The notes beneath the pieces were generated by a model. The model did not search any database. It saw only the letters and a program-made list of their open reading frames with translations, and was not told the DNA's origin. From NCBI RefSeq assembly GCF_000482485.1, contig NZ_KI519436.1, forward strand, positions 262,618 to 326,617: a stretch of 64,000 bases of DNA, written 5' to 3'. This document shows positions 8,564 through 16,743 of the stretch, piece after piece; the first letter of the stretch is position 1, and each line of letters begins with the position of its first letter. The stretch is from Paucisalibacillus globulus DSM 18846 (GTDB lineage: Bacteria > Bacillota > Bacilli > Bacillales > Amphibacillaceae). Made by a program: the position numbers and the translations under genes.

Positions 8564-8727
8564 TAATAACACTCCCACTACTTATCATATTTTTGAATTA
8601 TATGGTACAGAATGGAAATATATGTGTTAGAAATACAATGATTTGTCTGATAATGGTTCAAAATATTTATTTATAAATTTTTAAAATATTGTTATAATTG
8701 TTGAAACTAAAAAAAGGAGTTGATGGG

Positions 8728-10314
8728 ATGAAACGCGAAGATCTAATTGCTCCAAAGAAGTACAACATAGCTATGGAAATCGAAAAACACGCAAAAGACG
8801 TTGATAGGAAGGCATTACTTTGGCTAGATGAACATGGGGAAAAGTCTGAAATTACATATGGTCAACTAATGAAAAATGTAAATAAAATCGGGAATGTATT
8901 TATAGAAAGTGGTTTGAAAAAAGGAGACAAACTCCTTGTAATGATTCCGAGAAGAATGGAGGCATATGAGGTTTACTTAGCTGCATTAAAAGTTGGTATT
9001 GTCGTTGTTCCTAGTTCTGAAATGCTAAGAACAAAAGATCTTCAGTATCGGATTAGCCATGGGGAAGTGAATGGTGTAGTTAGCTTCTCAAATTACACAG
9101 CCCAATACAAAGATTTGAACGAATATGACTCACTTATCAAGTTTTCAGTTGGGGAACCGGTAGCTGATTGGCTTTCTTTGAATGGATTAATGCAAGGTGC
9201 CTCAAGTGATTTGGAAATGGTGGAGACAACTCGGGATTGTATTGCGTTTATTTCTTATACTTCTGGTACAACGGGTAATCCAAAGGGGGTTGTTCATACA
9301 CATGGCTGGGGCTATGCCCATTTAAAAACAGCACCAACTAACTGGTTATGTGTTAATGAGGGAGATAAAGTATGGGCAACAGCAGGTCCTGGTTGGCAAA
9401 AGTGGATTTGGAGTCCTTTTCTCTCCGTACTTGGTATGGGGGCTACAGGCTTTATTTATAATGGTAAATTTAATGCAGATAAATATCTCAGTCTATTAGA
9501 AGAACATGAAATTAATGTATTATGCTGTACCCCAACAGAATATCGATTAATGGCTAAAGTGAATGATTTGTCTAAATACAAACTACCAAATCTAAACAGT
9601 GCTGTTTCTGCTGGAGAGCCACTGAATGTCGAAGTAATCAACACATTCCGCCAATTTTTTGATGTCACTGTACGTGATGGCTATGGTCAGACTGAGAACA
9701 CTTTATTATTAGGCGTGATGGAAAGTATGGAAGTAAAGGCTGGATCGATGGGGAAACCGACACCTGGTAATGATGTGGAAATAGTGGATGAGTTTGGAGA
9801 ACCTGTTGGTGTCAACGAAGTGGGTGATATTGCAGTTCGTTTAAATAGCCCTGCATTATTTAAGGAATATTACAAAGACCCAGAACGCACTAGTCGTACG
9901 CGTAGAGGAGACTTTTATATAACCGGTGACCAAGCGCGAAAGGACGAAGATGGTTACTTTTGGTTTGAAGGACGTAGTGACGATATTATTATCAGCTCAG
10001 GTTATACAATCGGACCATTTGAAGTGGAAGATGCCCTTGTAAAACATCCATACGTGCAAGAATGCGCAGTAGTAGCAAGTCCAGATGAAGTTCGTGGAAG
10101 TTTAGTAAAGGCATTTGTTGTGCTAAAGGAAAATATTGAAGCTGATAAGGAGAAGTTAATAAAAGAGCTTCAGGATTATGTCAAAAGTCAAACGGCACCT
10201 TATAAGTATCCAAGGGAGATAGAGTTTATGAAAGAATTACCGAAAACAATCTCTGGGAAGATTAGGCGGATAGAGTTAAGGCAAAGGGAAAAAGAGAAAC
10301 ATGTTCAACAGTAA
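8728..10314 (+). CDS. Acyl-CoA synthetase (AMP-forming), AcsM/YtcI-like
   Basis: ANL-superfamily adenylating enzyme that activates a carboxylic acid with ATP and transfers it to CoA. Motifs visible: A3 phosphate loop SYTSGTTGNPKG (about residues 178-189), A5 YGQTE (about 327-331), A7 YITGDQARKDEDGYFWFEGR (about 398-417) and A10 lysine in PKTISGKIRR (about 507-516). Length of 528 fits the acetyl-/medium-chain acyl-CoA synthetase group; it looks most like B. subtilis YtcI. ATG 8728 is eight bases behind AAAGGAG. It is monocistronic with a downstream terminator. The acid substrate is not determinable here. Confidence 0.85.
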   Translation: MKREDLIAPKKYNIAMEIEKHAKDVDRKALLWLDEHGEKSEITYGQLMKNVNKIGNVFIESGLKKGDKLLVMIPRRMEAYEVYLAALKVGIVVVPSSEMLRTKDLQYRISHGEVNGVVSFSNYTAQYKDLNEYDSLIKFSVGEPVADWLSLNGLMQGASSDLEMVETTRDCIAFISYTSGTTGNPKGVVHTHGWGYAHLKTAPTNWLCVNEGDKVWATAGPGWQKWIWSPFLSVLGMGATGFIYNGKFNADKYLSLLEEHEINVLCCTPTEYRLMAKVNDLSKYKLPNLNSAVSAGEPLNVEVINTFRQFFDVTVRDGYGQTENTLLLGVMESMEVKAGSMGKPTPGNDVEIVDEFGEPVGVNEVGDIAVRLNSPALFKEYYKDPERTSRTRRGDFYITGDQARKDEDGYFWFEGRSDDIIISSGYTIGPFEVEDALVKHPYVQECAVVASPDEVRGSLVKAFVVLKENIEADKEKLIKELQDYVKSQTAPYKYPREIEFMKELPKTISGKIRRIELRQREKEKHVQQ

Positions 10315-10323
10315 CGTATGGGA

Positions 10324-10349
10324 AAAAGTAGCTTAGGGGCTACTTTTTT
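10324..10349 (+). terminator. Terminator of the acyl-CoA synthetase gene
   Basis: AAAAAGTAGC and GCTACTTTTTTT arms with a short loop, immediately after the stop codon. Confidence 0.75.
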
Positions 10350-10520
10350 TATTTTAAGAAGGTAGTATCTGCATAAATTGAAGAATCAACCGATTAATGA
10401 AGATAGACAAAACCTACGTATAGTACTCCCGATTCTGCTCCAGTTGTCAGCTTAACCTCATTCGTAGCAATATTAATATCTTACTTATAAAATTTCACGA
10501 AAAAAAAATGAACAAAATAC

Positions 10521-10549
10521 TTGAAAGTCAAAAAAGGTCAGAGTATAAT
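10521..10549 (+). promoter_or_regulatory. Sigma-A promoter of clpE
   Basis: TTGAAA at 10521-10526 and a perfect TATAAT at 10544-10549 are separated by 17 bases. CtsR boxes overlap and follow it, as expected for a heat-inducible clp gene. The ribosome binding site ATAGGAGG is at about 10607. Confidence 0.8.
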
Positions 10550-10576
10550 GAGTTCATAAGGTCAAAGATAGTCAAA
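10526..10576 (+). promoter_or_regulatory. Two CtsR operators controlling clpE
   Basis: CtsR binds a direct heptad repeat RGTCAAAnnnRGTCAAA. Box 1 (10526-10542) is AGTCAAA-AAA-GGTCAGA, one mismatch, inside the promoter spacer. Box 2 (10560-10576) is GGTCAAA-GAT-AGTCAAA, a perfect match, just after the start-point region. Paired boxes are typical of clpE, the most tightly CtsR-repressed clp gene. No ctsR gene is in the window. Confidence 0.85.
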
Positions 10577-10622
10577 GTCAAATTTGATAGTGGTCTTAAA
10601 ATGATATAGGAGGAATGGATAT

Positions 10623-12770
10623 ATGAAGTGTCAAAAATGTGGTGTAAATGAAGCGAATATTAATATGGCAATGCAAATGAATAATGAGAAGATGCAATTG
10701 CACCTTTGCAATTCATGTTTCCGTGAAATCCAAGATAATATGATGAGTATGAGTGGAAATGATTTCTTCCAAAATCCATATTTTAGTGGTGAAAATGATT
10801 TTGCATCGAACTTTTTTCAAAGTAATGGTCAAATGAATTCAAATACAACTACAAAAACGAGACAAAAACAAACAAAACGAAAAGGATTACTAGATCAGTT
10901 AGGTAGAAACTTAACAGATGCGGCTCGTGCTGGAAATATTGACCCAGTTATTGGTCGTAATCAAGAAGTGAAACGTGTTATCGAAACTTTAAATAGAAGA
11001 ACTAAAAATAACCCAGTATTAATTGGGGAACCGGGTGTAGGTAAAACTGCTATTGCAGAAGGACTCGCACTTAAAATTGTAGAAGGTCACGTTCCTGCAA
11101 AGTTAATGAATAAAGAAGTTTATATTTTAGATATTGCATCACTTGTTGCGAACACAGGTGTCCGTGGTCAATTTGAAGAGCGTATGAAGCAATTAATTAA
11201 AGAATTACAAGAACGTCAGGAAACTATTCTCTTCATTGATGAGGTTCATCTACTTGTAGGTGCGGGTACTGCTGAAGGTTCTCAAATGGATGCAGGTAAT
11301 ATTTTAAAACCGGCATTAGCTCGAGGCGAATTACAAATTATTGGTGCAACAACATTAAAAGAGTACCGTAAAATTGAAAAAGATGCAGCTCTTGAACGAC
11401 GTTTCCAACCAATCATTGTAAAGGAACCATCAAGAGAGGAAGCAGTATTAATCTTGAATGGAATTAAGGATAAGTACGAAACATTCCATGAGGTACGCTA
11501 TTCTGATGAAGTAATCCAAGCATTTGTAACGTTATCAGATCGTTACATTCAAGATCGTTTCTTACCAGATAAAGCGATAGACTTAATGGATGAGGTAGGT
11601 TCACGGTTGAACTTGGCAAATGCACAAAATGATTCAATCTCTATTCAAAGTCATTTAGATGAAGTAGTAAAAGAAAAAGAAGCGGCAGCAGAGCAAGAAG
11701 ATTATGAAAAGGCTGCAAACCTTCGTTATCAAGAAATTCAATTGCAAAAACAACTGGAAGCGGCAAAAGGCGAAGAACAGGTTATTGATGTTGACATTTC
11801 GGATATTCAATTGATTGTAGAAGAAAAAACAGGAATTCCTGTAACAAAACTACAAGCAGATGAACAAGAAAAATTGAAAAACATCGGAGAAAATCTACGT
11901 AAAAAAGTAATCGGTCAGGAAGCAGCAGTTGATAAAGTTGCTAAAGCAATCCGCCGTAGTCGTGCAGGATTAAAATCAAAAGAACGTCCAATCGGATCAT
12001 TCTTATTTGTCGGCCCAACTGGTGTTGGTAAAACCGAGCTAACCAAAGCACTAGCAGAAGAATTATTTGGTACTCGTGAAGCAATGATACGTCTTGATAT
12101 GAGTGAATATATGGAGAAACATTCCGTATCTAAACTCATTGGATCACCACCAGGATATATTGGACATGATGAGGCAGGGCAATTGACCGAGCGTGTTCGT
12201 CGTAACCCATATTCCATCATTCTGTTAGATGAGATTGAAAAGGCACATCCAGACGTACAAAATATGTTCTTACAAATTATGGAGGATGGCCATTTAACAG
12301 ATTCTCAAGGTAGGAAAGTAAGTTTTAAAGATACCGTCATCATCATGACAAGTAATGCTGGGACAGGATTAAAACCAATTACAGTTGGTTTTAATCATGA
12401 AAAACATGAATCTGTTTCTATATTAGAGAACTTAAGTGCATACTTTAAACCGGAGTTCTTAAACCGTTTCGATGCTATCATTAACTTCAATGAATTATCA
12501 GAAGATAATCTAATGAGTATCATCGATTTAATGTTAGCTGAACTTACTACTACCATTAAAGAGAACAATATTGAAATCTCAATTACAAACGACGCGAAAA
12601 AAGCACTTGTTAAACTTGGATACGACCCTAAATTTGGTGCACGCCCACTACGTCGTGTTATTCAAGATAAAATCGAGGATCCATTAACAGATCTTCTACT
12701 AGAAGAAGAAAATGTGAATCATATTCACGTAGCGGTTAAGAGTGGTGATATAGTGGTAAATAAAGCTTAA
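10623..12770 (+). CDS. clpE: ATP-dependent Clp protease ATPase subunit ClpE
   Basis: HSP100 unfoldase that feeds ClpP. The ClpE-specific N-terminal zinc finger is present as CQKCG and CNSC (residues 3-6 and 29-32). Two AAA+ modules follow: Walker [10 protein letters not shown] (about 137-145) with Walker B ILFIDEVH, and a second Walker [10 protein letters not shown] (about 464-472) with [18 protein letters not shown]/coiled-coil-like region ([16 protein letters not shown]) lies between them. 715 residues is close to B. subtilis ClpE. It stands alone under its own promoter with two CtsR boxes, and ends at a palindromic terminator. Confidence 0.95.
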   Translation: MKCQKCGVNEANINMAMQMNNEKMQLHLCNSCFREIQDNMMSMSGNDFFQNPYFSGENDFASNFFQSNGQMNSNTTTKTRQKQTKRKGLLDQLGRNLTDAARAGNIDPVIGRNQEVKRVIETLNRRTKNNPVLIGEPGVGKTAIAEGLALKIVEGHVPAKLMNKEVYILDIASLVANTGVRGQFEERMKQLIKELQERQETILFIDEVHLLVGAGTAEGSQMDAGNILKPALARGELQIIGATTLKEYRKIEKDAALERRFQPIIVKEPSREEAVLILNGIKDKYETFHEVRYSDEVIQAFVTLSDRYIQDRFLPDKAIDLMDEVGSRLNLANAQNDSISIQSHLDEVVKEKEAAAEQEDYEKAANLRYQEIQLQKQLEAAKGEEQVIDVDISDIQLIVEEKTGIPVTKLQADEQEKLKNIGENLRKKVIGQEAAVDKVAKAIRRSRAGLKSKERPIGSFLFVGPTGVGKTELTKALAEELFGTREAMIRLDMSEYMEKHSVSKLIGSPPGYIGHDEAGQLTERVRRNPYSIILLDEIEKAHPDVQNMFLQIMEDGHLTDSQGRKVSFKDTVIIMTSNAGTGLKPITVGFNHEKHESVSILENLSAYFKPEFLNRFDAIINFNELSEDNLMSIIDLMLAELTTTIKENNIEISITNDAKKALVKLGYDPKFGARPLRRVIQDKIEDPLTDLLLEEENVNHIHVAVKSGDIVVNKA

Positions 12771-12784
12771 ACATAATAGAATGT

Positions 12785-12818
12785 AAAAATGCATTGGAGC
12801 TAGCTCCAATGCATTTTT
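12785..12818. terminator. Palindromic terminator after clpE
   Basis: A perfect 34-base inverted sequence: AAAAATGCATTGGAGCT mirrored by AGCTCCAATGCATTTTT. It gives a U run in both directions and serves clpE and the convergent small gene at 12868. Confidence 0.8.
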
Positions 12819-12867
12819 GTATTTAATTAGGCAAGCAACAAGCCTACGTATTCATTAAATATGAATA

Positions 12868-13152
12868 CTATTGAAAATAGATCCTAACATTTTCAATAGT
12901 AGACATCATAAGAGCCGTATTATACTTCTTTTCTACTGACTCTATGAAATCCTTATACTGCTCTTCTGATAGGGATTTTTGCCAAGCAAATTGGAAACGA
13001 AACAAATCATCCTCATTCTTCTCTAATGGATTAAACATCATATTCCCTTTTGTTATTAGCATATTTGCATGTGCAGCTAAATTTAGTAGTAATACTTCTA
13101 ACATTTTTAGTTCACGTTCATTATAATCATGATCCACCTTTGAAACGGTCAC
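12868..13152 (-). CDS. Hypothetical small protein, start uncertain
   Basis: The frame encodes 94 residues from GTG 13152, rich in Leu/Glu and probably all helical (MLEVLLLNLAAHANMLITKG; FQFAWQKSLSEEQYKDFIESVEKKY). I do not recognise the family. GTG 13152 has no ribosome binding site nearby; the strong AGGAGGAG at 13180-13187 is six bases before an in-frame ATT at 13173-13171, and a stop codon lies just upstream inside the site. Either translation begins at ATT (adding seven residues) or initiation is inefficient. A 13-codon open frame with its own strong ribosome binding site ends 10 bases before that site. Confidence 0.6.
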   Translation of the reverse strand: MTVSKVDHDYNERELKMLEVLLLNLAAHANMLITKGNMMFNPLEKNEDDLFRFQFAWQKSLSEEQYKDFIESVEKKYNTALMMSTIENVRIYFQ

Positions 13153-13196
13153 ATCAACTATAGCTACGTTAATAAAAATCTCCTCCTATAAGTTAG

Positions 13197-13238
13197 TTAA
13201 GCTGTTGTTTCCTCTAAAGAATGAAATAAGCTGCGCAT
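13197..13238 (-). CDS. Possible 13-residue leader peptide
   Basis: ATG 13238 follows AAAGGGGGA at good spacing and the frame reads MRSLFHSLEETTA before TAA. It immediately precedes the AGGAGGAG of the gene at 12868-13152. It may be a translated leader affecting that gene, or merely a chance frame behind a real ribosome binding site. No regulatory hairpin between the two is evident. Confidence 0.35.
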   Translation of the reverse strand: MRSLFHSLEETTA

Positions 13239-13296
13239 ATAAATTCCCCCTTTAACGATTCAATTTCTACAAATAGGTGGAAATTCCTTCATCTTC

Positions 13297-13479
13297 CTAT
13301 TCTTTTTTTCCTAGATAGGACGCAAAAAATGAAGCAAATCCTAAAAATAGGAAGGAAAATGATAGATATTGCTCTTTAATCGGTACGTTATTTTCTACAA
13401 ATAGTATGATACCTAACACAAGAGAAACAATCCCAACCCCAAAATTAATTTTTCCAAACAATGTAAGACCTCTAAACAA
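13297..13479 (-). CDS. Small two-helix membrane protein
   Basis: A 60-residue protein with two predicted membrane segments (INFGVGIVSLVLGIILFVE and YLSFSFLFLGFASFFASYLG) and a basic C-terminus. The TTG at 13479 is preceded by AGGGG; an alternative TTG six codons in is preceded by AGAGG. Family not recognised. Small proteins of this kind are common in Bacillaceae, and the even hydrophobic pattern argues for a real gene rather than a shadow. Confidence 0.6.
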   Translation of the reverse strand: MFRGLTLFGKINFGVGIVSLVLGIILFVENNVPIKEQYLSFSFLFLGFASFFASYLGKKE

Positions 13480-13606
13480 ACTAACATCCCCTAATTTATC
13501 GTATATTTTCTCTTACGAATAAAAAATAAAAAGGTTTCAGATAATAATTCCCTTAGAACGTGAAAAGATAATAACTAACGAACTCTTTTCAAAGGATGTA
13601 TCAGCC

Positions 13607-14482
13607 ATGCTGCGATTCAGAAGTATTTTTCTATTTACTATTGCATTTTTCCTTACCTTTGCGGCGTTGTACAGTACACCTACCTATAGTCTGCCAGTTA
13701 AAAAAATGGAAGTACATTTTATAAATGTCGGGCAAGGGGATAGTATATTTGTAAAAACTCCAAATGACAAAAATATACTAATTGATGGTGGTCCCCCTAA
13801 GGCTGGAAAAAAAGTTGTTAACTATTTAAAGGAACTTGAGATTGAAAAAATTGATTTGCTAATTGCTACTCATCCAGACCGAGATCATATTGGAGGGCTC
13901 CCAGTTGTAATGAAAGATTTAAAAGTAAAGAAGGTACTGGATTCTGGAAAGCTTCATATTACAAGGGCATATGCAAATTATATGAACGAAATTCGGAAGC
14001 AAGAAATCCCACTGAAAGTTGCAAAAGTAGGAGAACATATTACAATTGATTCATTAATTGATTTTCAGATTTTAAATGCTTATAGCAAACGGAAAAACAA
14101 TAACCAGTCCTCTATCGCTCTAAAACTTAGCTATAATGATGTGGATTTTTTATTTTTAGGAGATATTGAGGATAAACAAGAAGAAAAGATAGCAAAAAAA
14201 TATGATGTACGGGCTGAAATTATCAAAATTGCTCATCATGGTTCAAAAACAAGTAGCTCAGAAAAGTTTTTAGAACATGTGGATCCAAATGTAGCAATTA
14301 TTACCTACAGTAAATATAACGATTTTGGTCACCCAGTAAATCGTGTCATCAAAAAGCTATTCGATTTACAAGCAGAAATATTTTCTACTGCAGTTTATGG
14401 TGATTTAGTTGTTCATACTGAAGGAAAGCACTATCTAATCTATCCACAAAAAACACCCTTACATGGGCTATTAGAAAGTTAA
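13607..14482 (+). CDS. Secreted metallo-beta-lactamase-fold hydrolase (ComEC C-terminal-like)
   Basis: A 291-residue protein with a signal peptide (about residues 1-27) and then an MBL domain opening with the ComEC-type strand VHFINVGQGDSIFVKTP. The metal motif is THPDRDHIGG (about residues 88-97), with further ligands in LFLGDIED and IIKIAHHGSKTSSS. This is the stand-alone version of the domain found at the end of the ComEC DNA channel; substrates in this group are poorly known, with phosphodiesterase or nuclease activity likely. ATG 13607 lies about 11 bases after AAAGGA. Monocistronic, terminator follows. Confidence 0.82.
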   Translation: MLRFRSIFLFTIAFFLTFAALYSTPTYSLPVKKMEVHFINVGQGDSIFVKTPNDKNILIDGGPPKAGKKVVNYLKELEIEKIDLLIATHPDRDHIGGLPVVMKDLKVKKVLDSGKLHITRAYANYMNEIRKQEIPLKVAKVGEHITIDSLIDFQILNAYSKRKNNNQSSIALKLSYNDVDFLFLGDIEDKQEEKIAKKYDVRAEIIKIAHHGSKTSSSEKFLEHVDPNVAIITYSKYNDFGHPVNRVIKKLFDLQAEIFSTAVYGDLVVHTEGKHYLIYPQKTPLHGLLES

Positions 14483-14491
14483 GATAAAGGG

Positions 14492-14530
14492 ATAATCTCC
14501 ACCGCTTTAAAGTGATAAAGTGCTGGAGAT
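14492..14530 (+). terminator. Terminator after the MBL-fold gene
   Basis: AATCTCCA pairs with TGGAGATT around an AT-rich loop, followed by a GTTCCTTTTTAA run. Confidence 0.6.
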
Positions 14531-14558
14531 TGTTCCTTTTTAATATTTTCTAATAATG

Positions 14559-14610
14559 TTGACAATAAATGCTAAGTGTTATATGGTTAGTTACATAAGT
14601 AATTAACCAT
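14559..14610 (+). promoter_or_regulatory. Promoter and operator of the GntR-ABC operon
   Basis: TTGACA (14559-14564), 17-base spacer, TATGGT (14582-14587). An inverted repeat of 12 bases, ATGGTTAGTTAC (14583-14594) and GTAATTAACCAT (14599-14610) with one mismatch, covers the -10 and the expected start point. Its position predicts autorepression by the GntR protein encoded first in the operon, as for YtrA in B. subtilis. Confidence 0.75.
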
Positions 14611-14629
14611 TTAACGAAGGAGCCTGAAA

Positions 14630-14995
14630 ATGAAGAACAAGTTGGATGACAACAAGCCAATATTCCTTCAAATCAAAGAACAACTAGAGGATTCAATTAT
14701 AAATGACAATCTAAAAGCCGATGAACGAGTGCCGTCGACAAATGAATTTGCAGCATTTTATAAAATTAATCCAGCTACTGCAGCAAAAGGAATTAATGAA
14801 CTTGTTGCTGAGGGTATCTTGTTTAAAAGAAGGGGTGTTGGTATGTTCGTTACGAACCATGCAAAAGAGCTTTTGATTGAAAAGCGTAAGAAAACTTTTG
14901 TTGAACATTATATTTTGCCATTAAAAGAAGAAGCTAAAAAACTTAATATTAGTGAAGCTGACTTAATGAATATGATGAAGGGGGAACAGGCATGA
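14630..14995 (+). CDS. GntR family regulator, YtrA subfamily
   Basis: A 121-residue regulator with an N-terminal winged helix (FLQIKEQLEDSIINDNLKADERVPSTNEFAAFYKINPATAAKGINELVAEGILFKRRGVGMFV) and only a short C-terminal helical tail, the layout of the YtrA subfamily that controls ABC transporter operons induced by cell-wall antibiotics. It overlaps the next gene by four bases. The inverted repeat at its promoter is the predicted binding site. Confidence 0.87.
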   Translation: MKNKLDDNKPIFLQIKEQLEDSIINDNLKADERVPSTNEFAAFYKINPATAAKGINELVAEGILFKRRGVGMFVTNHAKELLIEKRKKTFVEHYILPLKEEAKKLNISEADLMNMMKGEQA

Positions 14996-15846
14996 GGATT
15001 GAAGTTAACAATTTAACAAAGAAATATGGTAGCAAACTTGCATTAGATGCAGTGTCATTTATACTAGAGGAACCTAAAATATATGGACTTCTAGGTCGTA
15101 ATGGTGCTGGTAAGACAACGTTTATGGAAATCTTAGCAGGCCAAATTATTGCATCTAGTGGAGATATTTTAATAGATGGAGAAAATTCTTTTGATAATCA
15201 AAGACTAACCGAATCGATTTGTTTAATTAAAGAAGGGGATAATTTTAAAAAGGATTTATCGGTGAAAAATGTATTAAAAGTTAGTTCTTATTTTTATCCG
15301 AATTGGGATGAAAGATTAGCCCATGATCTAGCAAAGGAATACAATCTTGATATAAAGGCTAAAGTAAAAGCGCTTTCTAAAGGAATGGAGTCAGCACTAG
15401 GTATTATTGTAGGCTTAGCTAGTAAAGCGCCAATTACTGTATTTGATGAACCATATATTGGACTTGATGCAGCTGCCCGGAAGAAATTTTACGATATTTT
15501 ATTAAGGGAGTACGAGAAAGAACCAAGAATAATTATTTTCTCTACTCATTTGATTGATGAAGTAAGCCTAATGTTTGAAGAAGTATTGATTTTACAAGAT
15601 GGAAAATTAGCATTACAAGAAGACGCAGATATTTTGCGTAATCGTGCTTGTGCGGTGTCTGGAACGATTCAACAGGTAGAGGAATTTATTAAAGACAAAG
15701 AAGTAATTACAACGAAAAAGCTTGCCGGAATGATGACGGCATATATTTTTGGGCATATGGAAGAAGCAGAAATGACTGGTCTTTCAACTGAAGGTGTACC
15801 GATTCAAGACTTGATGATATATCTCACAGAAAATAAGGGGGCTTAG
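14992..15846 (+). CDS. ABC transporter ATP-binding protein (YtrB-like)
   Basis: 284 residues with Walker A GRNGAGKTT (about 34-42) and Walker B region ITVFDEPYIGLD (about 150). The signature motif is altered to LSKGMESALGI instead of LSGGQ, a feature shared by YtrB/BcrA-related ATPases in this operon type. The start overlaps the gntR stop (ATGA). It pairs with the permease starting two bases after its stop. Role: probable antibiotic sensing or export at the membrane. Confidence 0.85.
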   Translation: MRIEVNNLTKKYGSKLALDAVSFILEEPKIYGLLGRNGAGKTTFMEILAGQIIASSGDILIDGENSFDNQRLTESICLIKEGDNFKKDLSVKNVLKVSSYFYPNWDERLAHDLAKEYNLDIKAKVKALSKGMESALGIIVGLASKAPITVFDEPYIGLDAAARKKFYDILLREYEKEPRIIIFSTHLIDEVSLMFEEVLILQDGKLALQEDADILRNRACAVSGTIQQVEEFIKDKEVITTKKLAGMMTAYIFGHMEEAEMTGLSTEGVPIQDLMIYLTENKGA

Positions 15847-15848
15847 CT

Positions 15849-16550
15849 ATGAATAATCAAGTGAAAGGTCTATTATATTTTTACTTTAATGATCTTAAGC
15901 GTAGCATTTTAATATTTTGGTCTATTCTATTATTAGTTTTAGTAGTTGCCATTGCATTTGCTTATTATCTAATAGGTGTAGAGGATGGAATGATGGCGTT
16001 TGGTTTTCCATTTGCAATTTACTTTTATTGTGCTGTTTTAGGTTTTATAGCAGTGAAGGAATATATACCATTTGCTATTAAAGTAGGTGCTACTCGAAAA
16101 AATATTTTTAAAAGTCTGGGGTTATTCTTTCTAAGTATTGCCGTAACCAAAGCAATAGTAGCAAGTACGATTCAAGAGCTTGTAATACTCCTTGCCAATA
16201 ACACAGATTTAACTTCCTTTATGTTTCTTCATCCAGCAATGGCTGTAGAGGATACTTGGATATACAGAGTATTAATTGACATTTGTGTTATGTTTTTCTT
16301 ACTTTCTTTCATGTTTGTCATTGGTCTATTATTCTATAAATATGGGTTTGCTGGTGGGGGAGCTGTGGCGGGTGTCCTTGCAATAGGCTTACTTTTTGGA
16401 ATTGCTAAAGGGTGGATTTATGAATTTGTTGCTGACCTTCTAAAGCAAACTAATATAATGTTCTTTTGTCAAATGCTAGGAATTGGGTTGTTGCTTTTCA
16501 TCCTATCCTTTTTGATGGTTAGAAGGATAACGATTGAAAAAAGAAGCTAA
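15849..16550 (+). CDS. ABC-2 type permease
   Basis: A 233-residue protein with about six membrane helices, no recognised soluble domain, ending in RRITIEKRS. It is the membrane half of the GntR-regulated transporter, translationally coupled to the ATPase gene. The loop CAVLGFIAVKEYIPFAIKVGATRKNIF resembles ABC-2 permeases in which the first cytoplasmic loop contacts the ATPase. Substrate unknown. Confidence 0.8.
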   Translation: MNNQVKGLLYFYFNDLKRSILIFWSILLLVLVVAIAFAYYLIGVEDGMMAFGFPFAIYFYCAVLGFIAVKEYIPFAIKVGATRKNIFKSLGLFFLSIAVTKAIVASTIQELVILLANNTDLTSFMFLHPAMAVEDTWIYRVLIDICVMFFLLSFMFVIGLLFYKYGFAGGGAVAGVLAIGLLFGIAKGWIYEFVADLLKQTNIMFFCQMLGIGLLLFILSFLMVRRITIEKRS

Positions 16551-16656
16551 ATATGCGGGATAGTCTCTTTTTGCCTCATCACACTTCTAGAGTATCATTT
16601 TAAGCTTTGAATGGATATCATAATTCATTAAATCTGAGTATATTGCAGATGATGCT

Positions 16657-16710
16657 GCGATAACAACACGAAAAAGGAGAGTTTCCTCTCCTTTTTCGTG
16701 TTGTTATCGC
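16657..16710. terminator. 25-bp perfect hairpin between convergent genes
   Basis: Bases 16657-16681 are exactly complementary to 16686-16710 around the loop TTTC. The inner part (AAAAAGGAGAG / CTCTCCTTTTT) would act as a terminator in both directions, serving the ABC permease and the convergent aminotransferase. The outer 14 bases extend the stem far beyond what termination needs. Confidence 0.75.
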
Positions 16711-16743
16711 AATAAGTTAGTCGGCGTAAATTAACAATGAAAA

